From positions 1 through 9,176 of the forward strand of contig JAHJKV010000378.1 of the NCBI GenBank assembly GCA_018822065.1: a stretch of DNA of 9,176 nt, given 5' to 3'. The position numbers were made by a program, and so were the translations under genes. The DNA comes from Pseudomonadota bacterium (GTDB lineage Bacteria; Desulfobacterota; Desulfovibrionia; Desulfovibrionales; Desulfovibrionaceae). Positions within the stretch are counted from its first letter, which is position 1. Each line of letters opens with the position of its first letter. Below the pieces are notes generated by a model that was not told the DNA's origin, did no database searches, and was given only the letters and a program-made list of their open reading frames with translations. Positions 1 through 6,841 of the stretch are shown piece after piece.

Positions 1-1226
1 AGTTCGTCTCTTTTCTGCCCCTGGCCTGGATGGGCGAGCAGATGATGGCCGTGGCAAGTAGCCTGCTCTTCGGTTTCTGCGTCAATTTCCCCGAAGAACC
101 GGACACGGTCCAGGCGGACATGCGCGAGATCGGCCCGAACCTGGTCTTCTCGCCCCCACGGGTCTGGGAAAACATGGCCGCCACCGTTCAGGTCAAGATC
201 ATGGAGACCACGCCACTCAAACGCTGGCTCTACAACCTGCTCCTGCCCCTGGGCATCAGATACGTGGACACCATCTTTGCGGGGAAGACACCCGGCCTGG
301 GGATGAAAATCGGCCACTTCCTGGCAAACGCGTTCCTTTTCCGCTCCCTGCGCGACCACCTGGGCTTCTCCAAGATGCGCTCGGCCACCACGGGCGGCGC
401 GGCCCTGGGGCCCGACACCTTCAAGTTCTTCCACGCCCTGGGCGTCCGCCTCAAGCAGATTTACGGCCAGACCGAGATCGCGGGTATCTCCTGCATCCAC
501 CGCGAGGGTGAGGTGGACTTCACCTCTGTGGGCCAGCCTATCCCCGAAACAGAGATAAAGATCACCGAAGACGGCGAGATCATCTCCAAATCACCCGCCG
601 TGTTCCTGGGCTACTACAAAAATGAGGAAGCCACCGCCGAGACCGTCAGCGACGGCTGGCTGCTCTCGGGCGACGCAGGCTATTTCGATGACAACAACCG
701 CCTAGTAGTCATCGACCGCGTCAAGGACGTGATGCAACTGCAAAGCGGCACCAAGTTCTCGCCCCAGTTCCTGGAAAACAAGCTCAAATTCTCGCCCTAC
801 GTCAAGGAAGCCGTGGTCCTCGGCCAAAACGAAACCCACACAGCTGCCATCATCTGCATCGACATGGACATCGTGGGCCGCTGGGCCGAAAGCCGAATGA
901 TCACCTACACCACCTACCATGATCTGACCCTCAAGCCTGAGGCCTACGAACTCATCCGCAACCAGATCAGGGATATCAACCAGGACCTGCCCGAGGAAAC
1001 GCGCATCCGCCGCTTCGCCCTGCTTTTCAAGGAGCTGGACGCCGATGACGGCGAGTTGACGCGCACCCGCAAGGTCCGCCGCAAGGTAATCTCCGAACGC
1101 TACGGCGCACTCATCAAGGCGCTCTACTCCGACGCCTGCGCCATGAGCTTGGAGGCGGAGATCAAATACCAGGACGGCAGCGTGCGCACCATGTGCGGCG
1201 ACATCCGCATCGAGGAAGTGAACTAG
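1..1226 (+). CDS. Long-chain-type acyl-CoA synthetase (AMP-forming), 5'-truncated by the window edge
   Basis: This is the C-terminal 407 residues of an ANL-superfamily adenylating enzyme, which would activate a carboxylic acid with ATP and CoA through an acyl-AMP. The frame is open from base 3 through an ATG at 30, and the residues before that ATG (FVSFLPLAW) fit the family, so the true start and the Ser/Thr-rich P-loop lie upstream of the window. Visible motifs are GGAAL (around 393-407), YGQTE (462-476), the ribose-binding Asp of SGDAGY (672-674), the DRVKD hinge (714-728), a GTKFSP stretch, and the C-terminal lysine in TRTRKVRRK (1071-1073) at the expected catalytic position. It ends 1 bp before livH, so the two are almost surely cotranscribed and coupled. 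Substrate is unknown; the transporter context suggests an imported fatty or aromatic acid. Confidence 0.9.
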   Translation, partial: FVSFLPLAWMGEQMMAVASSLLFGFCVNFPEEPDTVQADMREIGPNLVFSPPRVWENMAATVQVKIMETTPLKRWLYNLLLPLGIRYVDTIFAGKTPGLGMKIGHFLANAFLFRSLRDHLGFSKMRSATTGGAALGPDTFKFFHALGVRLKQIYGQTEIAGISCIHREGEVDFTSVGQPIPETEIKITEDGEIISKSPAVFLGYYKNEEATAETVSDGWLLSGDAGYFDDNNRLVVIDRVKDVMQLQSGTKFSPQFLENKLKFSPYVKEAVVLGQNETHTAAIICIDMDIVGRWAESRMITYTTYHDLTLKPEAYELIRNQIRDINQDLPEETRIRRFALLFKELDADDGELTRTRKVRRKVISERYGALIKALYSDACAMSLEAEIKYQDGSVRTMCGDIRIEEVN

Positions 1227-1227
1227 C

Positions 1228-2115
1228 ATGGAACAATATCTCCAACTGATCATCAACGGCCTGGTGGTGGGGTCCATCTACTCCCTGGTGGCCCTCGGGT
1301 TCGTGATCATCTACAAGGCCACCAAGGTCGTGAACTTTGCGCAGGGCGAGCTGGTCATGGTCGGGGCGTATATCTGCTTCGCGCTGACCGTGCAGTTCCA
1401 GCTGCCCTTCCTGGCCGCCTTTCTGATCACCCTGTTCTTCTCCATCATCCTCGGCCTGTGCATCGAACGCCTGGCGCTCCGACCTCTCATCGGCGAAGAA
1501 GGCATCTCGGTGATCATGGTCACCATCGCCCTTTCCTCGGTGCTCAAGTCCCTGGTGCAGCTCATCTGGGGCCACGACCTTCAGGTCTACCCGCAGATGC
1601 TGCCCACCGAGCCCATCTGGATCGCCGGGCTGCCCGTGGCCCCGGTCTACATCGCAGCCCTCATCCTCTCGGGGCTCCTGTTTGCCGTTTTCACGCTCTT
1701 TTTCAAATACTCCCGGGTGGGCATCGCCATGCGCGCCACGGCCTATGACCAGCAGGCAGCCCAGAGCATGGGCATCAGCGTGAAAAACATCTTTGCCATG
1801 AGCTGGTGCATCGCCTGCGTGGTCTCCTCCATCGGTGGGCTGATCCTCGGCAATATCAACGGCATCGACCCCCACTTAGGCCATCTCGGCCTGGCCGTGT
1901 TTCCGGCCGTCATCCTCGGTGGGCTTGACTCCCTGGCCGGTGCGGCCCTGGGCGGTCTCTTGATCGGCATCATCGAAAATGTCTGCGATGGCGCGGCCAT
2001 GCAACTCTTCGACATCGGCGGGTTCAAGGAAGTGGCCGCCTTCGTGGTGCTTGTGATCATCCTGATGGTCAAACCCTATGGTCTGTTCGGGACCGAAGAA
2101 ATCGAGAGGGTCTAG
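1228..2115 (+). CDS. livH: Branched-chain-type ABC transporter permease LivH
   Basis: This 295-residue, strongly hydrophobic inner-membrane protein is one half of the transmembrane channel of a HAAT-family (branched-chain amino acid type) importer; its partner is the next gene. It opens with the family-typical QLIINGLVVGSIYSLVALGF and KVVNFAQGEL stretches. The cytoplasmic coupling segment AMRATAYDQQAAQSMGI, which contacts the ATPases, is present around residue 170, followed by the Gly/Ala-rich AVILGGLDSLAGAALGGL segment near the C-terminus. Roughly eight membrane segments can be seen. Length matches LivH proteins (about 290-310). It begins 1 bp after the acyl-CoA synthetase stop and ends 3 bp before livM. 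Family assignment is firm. The ligand need not be an amino acid, because HAAT systems next to acyl-CoA ligases often carry other acids (inference). Confidence 0.95.
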   Translation: MEQYLQLIINGLVVGSIYSLVALGFVIIYKATKVVNFAQGELVMVGAYICFALTVQFQLPFLAAFLITLFFSIILGLCIERLALRPLIGEEGISVIMVTIALSSVLKSLVQLIWGHDLQVYPQMLPTEPIWIAGLPVAPVYIAALILSGLLFAVFTLFFKYSRVGIAMRATAYDQQAAQSMGISVKNIFAMSWCIACVVSSIGGLILGNINGIDPHLGHLGLAVFPAVILGGLDSLAGAALGGLLIGIIENVCDGAAMQLFDIGGFKEVAAFVVLVIILMVKPYGLFGTEEIERV

Positions 2116-2118
2116 GTC

Positions 2119-3165
2119 ATGCAGGGCAAATGCGGACTGTTCTTCACCAGCTATGCGCAGGAGCGCGAATTTTTCCAGAGCGGCTTCCAGAAAAGCTGTC
2201 TGGCAATCTTTATGCTGGTCCTTTTGATCCTGCCTACCATGGTCAACACCTACTACGTGACCATCGTCAATACCGTGCTCATCTCGGTGATGGCTGCGGC
2301 CTCGTTGAACCTCCTGACCGGCTTCTGCGGCCAGATATCCCTGGGCCACGCCGCCTTCATGGGAGTTGGTGCCTATTCCACGGCCAATGCCCTAATCTGG
2401 GGCATTCCTTTTTTGCCCGCAGTGCTCTTCGGCGGTCTCTGCTCTGCTGTGATCGGCATGTTCTTCGGCATCCCCTCGCTCAGGCTCAAAGGCATCTACC
2501 TGGCCATCTCCACCATGGCCGCGCAACTCATCCTGAGCTACGTATTCCTGCACTGGGACGGGGCCACAGGCGGCTCTTCGGGCATCCTGCTCCGGCCCCC
2601 GCAAATTTTCGGCTATGTCTTCGACTCCCATGAAAAACGCTATTACCTTTTCCTGGGCATGACCGTGCTGGTGCTCCTGACCATCTCGAACCTCGTCCGC
2701 AGCCGGTTTGGCCGGGCCTTTGTGGCCATCCGCGACTTCCACCTTTCGGCGGAGATCGCCGGGGTAAACCTGTTCAAATTCAAGCTGTACGCCTTTGGCG
2801 TCAGCTCCTTTTTGGCCGGCATCGCCGGGGCCATGCTGGTGCACCGCACCATGAAGGTATCCATGGACAACTTCGGCATCGACATGAGCATCGCCTACCT
2901 GGCCATGATCATTGTGGGAGGCCTGGGTTCGGTGCTCGGCTCGATCATGGGCGGCATCTTCATGTCCCTCTTGCCCGTGGTGCTCGGCATCGTGGCTGCC
3001 AGCCTCTCCGGCGTCTTCTCTGGAATAGAATCGCAGATCGCCGCCGTGAAGGAAGGCGTCTTCGGCCTAGTGATCATCCTCTTCCTCATCTTCGAACCCG
3101 AGGGATTGGTGCACCGTTGGAGGTTGATCAAGGCCTATTGGAAACTCTATCCCTTCGCGCATTAG
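2119..3165 (+). CDS. livM: Branched-chain-type ABC transporter permease LivM
   Basis: This 348-residue second permease forms the inner-membrane pore with LivH. The hallmark GFCGQISLGHAAFMGVGAY lies in the first third, and the coupling segment FVAIRDFHLSAEIAGVNLF, which docks to the LivG/LivF ATPases, lies around residue 200. The conserved MIIVGGLGSVLGSIMGG segment follows. About ten hydrophobic segments are visible after a polar N-terminal tail of roughly 30 residues (MQGKCGLFFTSYAQE). The tail is longer than in E. coli-type LivM, and I associate it with ligase-linked clusters of sulfate reducers. The ATG sits 8 nt after a GAGAGGG purine block (2104-2110) inside the end of livH, which suggests translational coupling. 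The stop is followed by a 112-bp gap containing a hairpin before the binding-protein gene. Confidence 0.95.
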   Translation: MQGKCGLFFTSYAQEREFFQSGFQKSCLAIFMLVLLILPTMVNTYYVTIVNTVLISVMAAASLNLLTGFCGQISLGHAAFMGVGAYSTANALIWGIPFLPAVLFGGLCSAVIGMFFGIPSLRLKGIYLAISTMAAQLILSYVFLHWDGATGGSSGILLRPPQIFGYVFDSHEKRYYLFLGMTVLVLLTISNLVRSRFGRAFVAIRDFHLSAEIAGVNLFKFKLYAFGVSSFLAGIAGAMLVHRTMKVSMDNFGIDMSIAYLAMIIVGGLGSVLGSIMGGIFMSLLPVVLGIVAASLSGVFSGIESQIAAVKEGVFGLVIILFLIFEPEGLVHRWRLIKAYWKLYPFAH

Positions 3166-3190
3166 CGCAAGGAGCGATCATTGAAGCAAA

Positions 3191-3221
3191 GCTGGCCGGG
3201 AACATGCAGAATCCGGTCGGC
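3191..3221 (+). promoter_or_regulatory. Intercistronic hairpin between livM and the binding-protein gene
   Basis: GCTGGCCGG (3191-3199) can pair with CCGGTCGGC (3213-3221) to give a 9-bp stem with two G-U pairs and a 13-nt loop. No T-run follows, so it is not a classical terminator. By analogy with hairpins between periplasmic binding-protein and permease genes in other ABC operons, it could stabilise or process the mRNA so that the binding protein is made in excess. That role is inference. Confidence 0.4.
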
Positions 3222-3277
3222 AGAAGCCTGAATACACGTGGGGTGGCTGGTAACTAACATTCCCAAGGGAGGGAGCA

Positions 3278-4489
3278 ATGCGATTTTTCAAATGGTTGGC
3301 AGTAGTTATTGCCCTGGCCGCCTTCATGGCCGGCTGCGGCGGTGACGGCGAAGAGAAAGCCCCTGAGGCTGCAGCCGTCAAAGAACCCATCAAAATTGGC
3401 GGCATGATCGACCTTTCCGGTCCGACCTCCGAAGTGGGCAACCCCTATGCCGATGGCGTCAAGGCCGGCATGGCGTACATCAACGACAACGGCGGCATCA
3501 ATGGCCGTCCCATCGAGTTCATGCTCGAAGACACCGGCTACAAGACCGAACGCGGCCAGGACATCTACAACCGCTTCGTATTCCAGGAAAAGGTCGTGGC
3601 CATTCAGGGCTTCGGCACCGCAGTTTCCCAGGACCTGAAGGCCCAGATCGCCACGGACAAGATCCCCAACTTCACGGCCTCCTATTCCGCCGACCTCACG
3701 GATCCGGCCCAGGCCCCCTACAACTTCTTCATCGCCACGGACTATTCCACCCAGCTCCGTTGCGACCTGAAGTGGTTCAAGGACAACTTCAAGGGTGAAG
3801 GCGCTCCCAAGGTCGCTTTCGTATACCCGGACCACCCCTACGGCAAGACCCCCATCGCCGCAGGCAAGGAATATGCCCTGGAACTCGGTTATGAGGTCGT
3901 CGGCGAAGAAAACGTCTCCCTGGGCGCCAAGGAAGCGGACGCCAATCCGGCCATCATTCGTCTGAAGGAACTGACCCCCGACTTCACCTGGATCGGCGGC
4001 ACCACCAAGAGCACCGCCGCCATCATCAAGTCCGCCAAGGCCAACGGCTTCGAGACCAACTTCTTCGTGAACATCTGGGGCTGCGACGAAGACCTCGTCC
4101 GCCTGGCTGGCGACGCTGCTGAAGGCGTCTACTCCAATCAGGCTGCTGCTGTTTACGGCGCAGACGTACCCGGCATGAAGATCATCGAGAAGTACACTGA
4201 TGGCAAGCCGCAGATGACCCACTTCTCCCGTGGCTTCACTTCCGCGCTGGTCATGGCCGAAGGCCTGAAGATTGCCGACGCCCAGGGCGAACTCACCGGC
4301 GAAGCCTTGAAGACCGCCCTGGAAACCCTGACCGATGTCGACACCATGGGCCTGACCCCCAAGATCAGCTTCACCCCTGAAGACCACCGGCCGAACATGG
4401 GCATCCTCCTGTACCAGGTGCAGGGCGGCAAGCTGGTCCTGGTGGAAGAGGTCTCCCTCGAACGTCGCGCCGACTGGCTCGGCAAGTAA
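3278..4489 (+). CDS. ABC transporter substrate-binding lipoprotein (Leu/Ile/Val-binding fold, Peripla_BP_6 type)
   Basis: This 403-residue extracytoplasmic receptor would deliver the solute to LivHM. A signal peptide is clear: positive n-region MRFFK, hydrophobic core, then a lipobox ending AFMAGC with the lipidated Cys at residue 20. Met at -3 of the lipobox is slightly unusual. An acidic, Ala-rich linker follows. The mature domain starts with the family signature KIGGMIDLSGPTSEVG, then GVKAGMAYINDNGGING, and has the interlobe VAFVYPDHPYGKTPI. Two or more mature-domain cysteines (RCDLKW and IWGCDED) might form a disulfide. The ATG follows an AAGGGAGGGAGC ribosome site, the strongest in the operon. 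Codons look more restricted than in its neighbours (AAG, GAA, ATC, GGC dominate), as expected for an abundant protein. The ligand cannot be read from sequence; neighbouring ligases favour a carboxylic or aromatic acid over leucine. Confidence 0.93.
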   Translation: MRFFKWLAVVIALAAFMAGCGGDGEEKAPEAAAVKEPIKIGGMIDLSGPTSEVGNPYADGVKAGMAYINDNGGINGRPIEFMLEDTGYKTERGQDIYNRFVFQEKVVAIQGFGTAVSQDLKAQIATDKIPNFTASYSADLTDPAQAPYNFFIATDYSTQLRCDLKWFKDNFKGEGAPKVAFVYPDHPYGKTPIAAGKEYALELGYEVVGEENVSLGAKEADANPAIIRLKELTPDFTWIGGTTKSTAAIIKSAKANGFETNFFVNIWGCDEDLVRLAGDAAEGVYSNQAAAVYGADVPGMKIIEKYTDGKPQMTHFSRGFTSALVMAEGLKIADAQGELTGEALKTALETLTDVDTMGLTPKISFTPEDHRPNMGILLYQVQGGKLVLVEEVSLERRADWLGK

Positions 4490-4513
4490 ACAAGACAAAA
4501 GCAGGGTAGTTCC

Positions 4514-5311
4514 GTGAGTCATGTGCTGAAAGTCGAAAACTTGGAAGTCGTCTACAACGACGTCGTCCTCGTGCTGAAAGGCCTCTCGCTGTCTGCCGAA
4601 CAGGGCAAGATAACCGCCCTGCTCGGTGCCAATGGCGCGGGCAAGTCCACCACGCTCAAAGCCATCTCCGGCCTGTTGGAGACGGAAGACGGCGAGGTCA
4701 CGGACGGGGCCATTCTCTATGACGGCAAGCCCATCCACGGCACCCACCCCGAGAAGATCGTGCGCCAGGGCATCTTCCAGGTCATGGAAGGCCGCAGGAT
4801 CTTCGAGGACCTGACCGTAGAAGAAAACCTTCGCTGCGGGGCCTATACCCGGCCCCGCAGCGAATTCTCCGGGGACATGGAAAAGGTCTACGACTATTTC
4901 CCCCGCCTCAAGGAACGCCGCAAGCAGTTGGCGGGCTATATGTCCGGCGGCGAGCAGCAGATGCTGGCCATTGGCCGCGCGGTCATGGCCCACCCCAAGC
5001 TCCTGCTCCTCGATGAACCGAGCCTCGGCCTGGCCCCCATCCTGGTGGAGGAAATTTTCGACATCGTGCAGCGCATCAACCAGCAGGAAAACTGCACTGT
5101 GCTGCTCGTGGAACAAAACGCCCGAGCCGCCCTCTCCGTGGCCAGCTATGGCTACATCATGGAAAACGGGCGCATCGTGCTCGACGGCAAGGGCAGTGAA
5201 CTCTTGACCAACCCGGACGTGCAGGAATTCTACCTGGGCATGGGCGCAGGCGGAAAGAAGAGCTACCGGGATGTGAAGCATTATCGCAGGCGGAAACGCT
5301 GGCTGGGGTAG
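4514..5311 (+). CDS. livF: Branched-chain-type ABC transporter ATP-binding protein LivF
   Basis: This 265-residue cytoplasmic ATPase powers the LivHM importer. The GTG at 4514 is chosen because the domain starts immediately (VLKVENLEVVY) and an AGGGT block lies about 6 nt upstream; no in-frame ATG competes. Motifs run in order: Walker A GANGAGKST (38-46), Q-loop FQVMEGRRIF (88-97), ABC signature MSGGEQQ (143-149), Walker B LLLLDEP (163-169), and the LivF-type VEQN (199-202) in the switch region. The GRRIFEDLTVEENL stretch separates LivF from LivG. It is about 30 residues longer than E. coli LivF (about 237): after the usual YLGMG end it carries a basic tail, KSYRDVKHYRRRKRWLG. A LivG partner is needed for a complete transporter and is not in this window. 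The gene starts 24 bp after the binding-protein stop and is followed by a terminator. Confidence 0.95.
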   Translation: MSHVLKVENLEVVYNDVVLVLKGLSLSAEQGKITALLGANGAGKSTTLKAISGLLETEDGEVTDGAILYDGKPIHGTHPEKIVRQGIFQVMEGRRIFEDLTVEENLRCGAYTRPRSEFSGDMEKVYDYFPRLKERRKQLAGYMSGGEQQMLAIGRAVMAHPKLLLLDEPSLGLAPILVEEIFDIVQRINQQENCTVLLVEQNARAALSVASYGYIMENGRIVLDGKGSELLTNPDVQEFYLGMGAGGKKSYRDVKHYRRRKRWLG

Positions 5312-5320
5312 CCACCTTAT

Positions 5321-5364
5321 GGGGGCCTCCGGCGGTCAAAGGGGCAAAGCCCCTTTGGAATCCC
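5321..5364. repeat. GC-rich palindromic intergenic repeat, copy 1
   Basis: A GGCCTCCGGCGG module (5324-5335) is followed by a perfect 9-bp hairpin, CAAAGGGGC (5337-5345) and GCCCCTTTG (5349-5357), with an AAA loop. No T-run follows. The module recurs with one mismatch in the second repeat (5531-5542). From memory, similar modules are scattered between genes in Desulfovibrio genomes, but the copy number in this genome cannot be seen here. Confidence 0.55.
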
Positions 5365-5369
5365 GTTCT

Positions 5370-5415
5370 GGATACAGCAAAGGCCCCGACACATGTCGGG
5401 GCTTTTGCTGTATCC
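5370..5415 (+). terminator. Intrinsic terminator after livF, exceptionally long stem
   Basis: GGATACAGCAAA (5370-5381), one G-U pair, and GCCCCGAC (5383-5390) pair with GTCGGGGC (5395-5402), T, and TTTGCTGTATCC (5404-5415), giving a 21-bp stem around an ACAT loop. The GC-rich core followed by TTTT is a classical rho-independent terminator. The A-rich left flank mirrors the T tract, so it could also act on minus-strand transcription. It closes the transporter operon before the next ligase gene. Confidence 0.8.
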
Positions 5416-5434
5416 GGGTCTTTATATTTCCCGT

Positions 5435-5464
5435 CTGTCAGGGTACAAGGGCGAAGCATATAAA
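5435..5464 (+). promoter_or_regulatory. Candidate sigma-70-type promoter for the phenylacetate-CoA-ligase-like gene
   Basis: CTGTCA (5435-5440, 4 of 6 to TTGACA) is followed after 18 nt by TATAAA (5459-5464, 5 of 6 to TATAAT). It lies downstream of the strong terminator and about 87 bp before the ATG at 5551, so it could restart transcription. The resulting leader would contain the 46-nt palindrome at 5487-5532. This is a consensus match by eye only. Confidence 0.35.
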
Positions 5465-5486
5465 AAGTTTAGGAAAGGGTTGGGGT

Positions 5487-5542
5487 CCAGGGGAGGGGAG
5501 AACCCTTTCCAAAGGGTTTCCCCCTTCCCTGGCCTCCGGAGG
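5487..5542. repeat. GC-rich palindromic intergenic repeat, copy 2, with the next gene's ribosome site at its edge
   Basis: The arms 5487-5508 and 5511-5532 form a 22-position inverted repeat that pairs throughout except for one A-C mismatch and two G-U pairs, around a CC turn. The core is AACCCTTT/AAAGGGTT. It is followed directly by the palindrome CCTCCGGAGG (5533-5542), whose right half GGAGG (5538-5542) is the Shine-Dalgarno sequence of the gene at 5551. The GGCCTCCGG module (5531-5539) is shared with copy 1 at 5324-5332. Confidence 0.6.
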
Positions 5543-5550
5543 CACCACAG

Positions 5551-6783
5551 ATGTACTACCACGACTTCGAGACCGAATCGCCAAAGAAACGAGCTGACCG
5601 CAAGTTCAGGGCCATCAAGACACTGCTGGAAAAGGCCTCGCTCTATTCCAACGAGTTCAAGGCCCGCATGGAAACTGCCGGACTGGACATCAAGGACATC
5701 AGGAACCTTGAGGACTACGGCACCATCCCCCCGCTCCACAAGAAAGATCTGATCTCGCTGCAAAGCGAGCGCGGGCTTGAATGGCTGCTCTCCTGCGAGA
5801 TCGGCGAGCTTTCTCGCATCTACCAGTCTCCGGGACCGATCTTCGATCCCGAAGGGAGCAGTCGCGACTATTGGGGCTGGGCCGAAGGCTTTTTTGCCGC
5901 CGGATTCCGCCCCAAGGATTTGGTCCAAATGACCTTTTCCTACCACCTGACCCCTGCCGGGCTCATGCTGGAGGAACCACTGCGTGAGATCGGCTGCTGC
6001 GTGATTCCTGCTGGACCGGGTAACACCGAGGTACAGCTTGAACTCTTGACCCGACTGCCTGTCACCGGCTTCGTGGGCATGACCAGCTACCTGAAGATCA
6101 TCGGCCAGAAAGCCAAGGCCGCCGGGTTTGACCTCAAGAAAGACATCAAGCTGCGCACGGCCTTTGTGGCCGCTGAAATGCTGCCCCAGTCCCTGCGCGA
6201 GGAAGTGGAGGAGATGTTCAGCATGACCATCCGCCAGGGCTATGGCACGGCGGACGTGGGCTGCATCGCTTACGAGTGCGACCAGTTGGGCGGCATGCAT
6301 ACCACCAGCCGCGCCCTGGTCGAAATCTGCGACCCGACCACGGGCACGCCCCTGCCCCTGGGCGAGGTGGGCGAAGTGGTGGTCACCCCCTTCACCGGTG
6401 CCTATCCACTCATCCGGCTAGCCACAGGCGATCTCTCGGCTTTCATCGAGAAACCCTGCGCCTGCGGTCGCACCTCCTTCAAGCTGGACGGCATCAAAGG
6501 CCGCGCCGACGACACGGCCAAGGTCAAGGGCCAGTTCATCTACCCCGGTCAAGCGGCCAAGATCATGGCCGAATTCGGTCAGATTCAGTGCTGGCAACTC
6601 CTGGTGACCAACCCGGGCGGGCGCGACACCCTCACCTGCCGTTTGCAGCTCAGCGCGCCCATCGACGAGGAGAAATTCGCCTCCGCCTTCCAGAACCTGA
6701 TGAAACTGCGCCCCGTGGTCGAATGCTGCGACTCGGTGGAATCCGGCGGCCCCAAGCTGGTAGACAAGCGCGAGTTCAAATAA
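5551..6783 (+). CDS. Phenylacetate-CoA ligase (PaaK)-like AMP-binding protein with a degenerate P-loop
   Basis: This 410-residue ANL-family protein resembles PaaK-type ligases, which make aryl-acyl-CoA from an acid, ATP and CoA in the cytoplasm. PaaK-like features are the N-terminal LEDYGTIPPLHKKDL (53-67), VQMTFSYHLTPAGLMLE (125-141), the adenine-site YGTADVG (231-237), RLATGDL (289-295) with the ribose-binding Asp294, the CACGR cysteine cluster (303-307), and the hinge GRADD (317-321). Two departures stand out. The P-loop expected as SSGTTGKP reads QSPGPIFDPEG (92-102), and the usual Glu after the YG motif is Asp. Length is slightly under typical PaaK (about 430). The ATG follows GGAGG at 8 nt. 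The ligand may match the upstream transporter. It could be an active ligase of altered substrate use, or a non-adenylating paralogue; sequence alone does not decide. Confidence 0.85.
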   Translation: MYYHDFETESPKKRADRKFRAIKTLLEKASLYSNEFKARMETAGLDIKDIRNLEDYGTIPPLHKKDLISLQSERGLEWLLSCEIGELSRIYQSPGPIFDPEGSSRDYWGWAEGFFAAGFRPKDLVQMTFSYHLTPAGLMLEEPLREIGCCVIPAGPGNTEVQLELLTRLPVTGFVGMTSYLKIIGQKAKAAGFDLKKDIKLRTAFVAAEMLPQSLREEVEEMFSMTIRQGYGTADVGCIAYECDQLGGMHTTSRALVEICDPTTGTPLPLGEVGEVVVTPFTGAYPLIRLATGDLSAFIEKPCACGRTSFKLDGIKGRADDTAKVKGQFIYPGQAAKIMAEFGQIQCWQLLVTNPGGRDTLTCRLQLSAPIDEEKFASAFQNLMKLRPVVECCDSVESGGPKLVDKREFK

Positions 6784-6841
6784 CGCTCCACCAGGGAAAG
6801 ACATTCGATACTCTGCTTCGAACTAAAAAACCAAGACTAAA

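Noticed and set aside
1162..1875. A 237-codon minus-strand frame opposite livH
   Set aside because: It is His/Asp/Gly-rich with repeated DHD/GQ patterns typical of the complement of a membrane-protein gene, with no ribosome site noted and no family resemblance.
3181..3277. Promoter for the binding-protein gene in the intercistronic gap
   Set aside because: I found no convincing -35/-10 pair with proper spacing; the hairpin is the only structure I can support.
3254..5281. A 675-codon open frame on the minus strand opposite the binding protein and LivF genes
   Set aside because: It is antisense to two well-recognised proteins. It resembles no family I know, has low-complexity Gly/Val/Asp-rich composition, and is a usual by-product of GC-rich codon bias.
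5422..6300. A 292-codon minus-strand frame opposite the PaaK-like gene
   Set aside because: It runs through the palindromic repeats and antisense to a clear ligase gene, with no recognisable domain.
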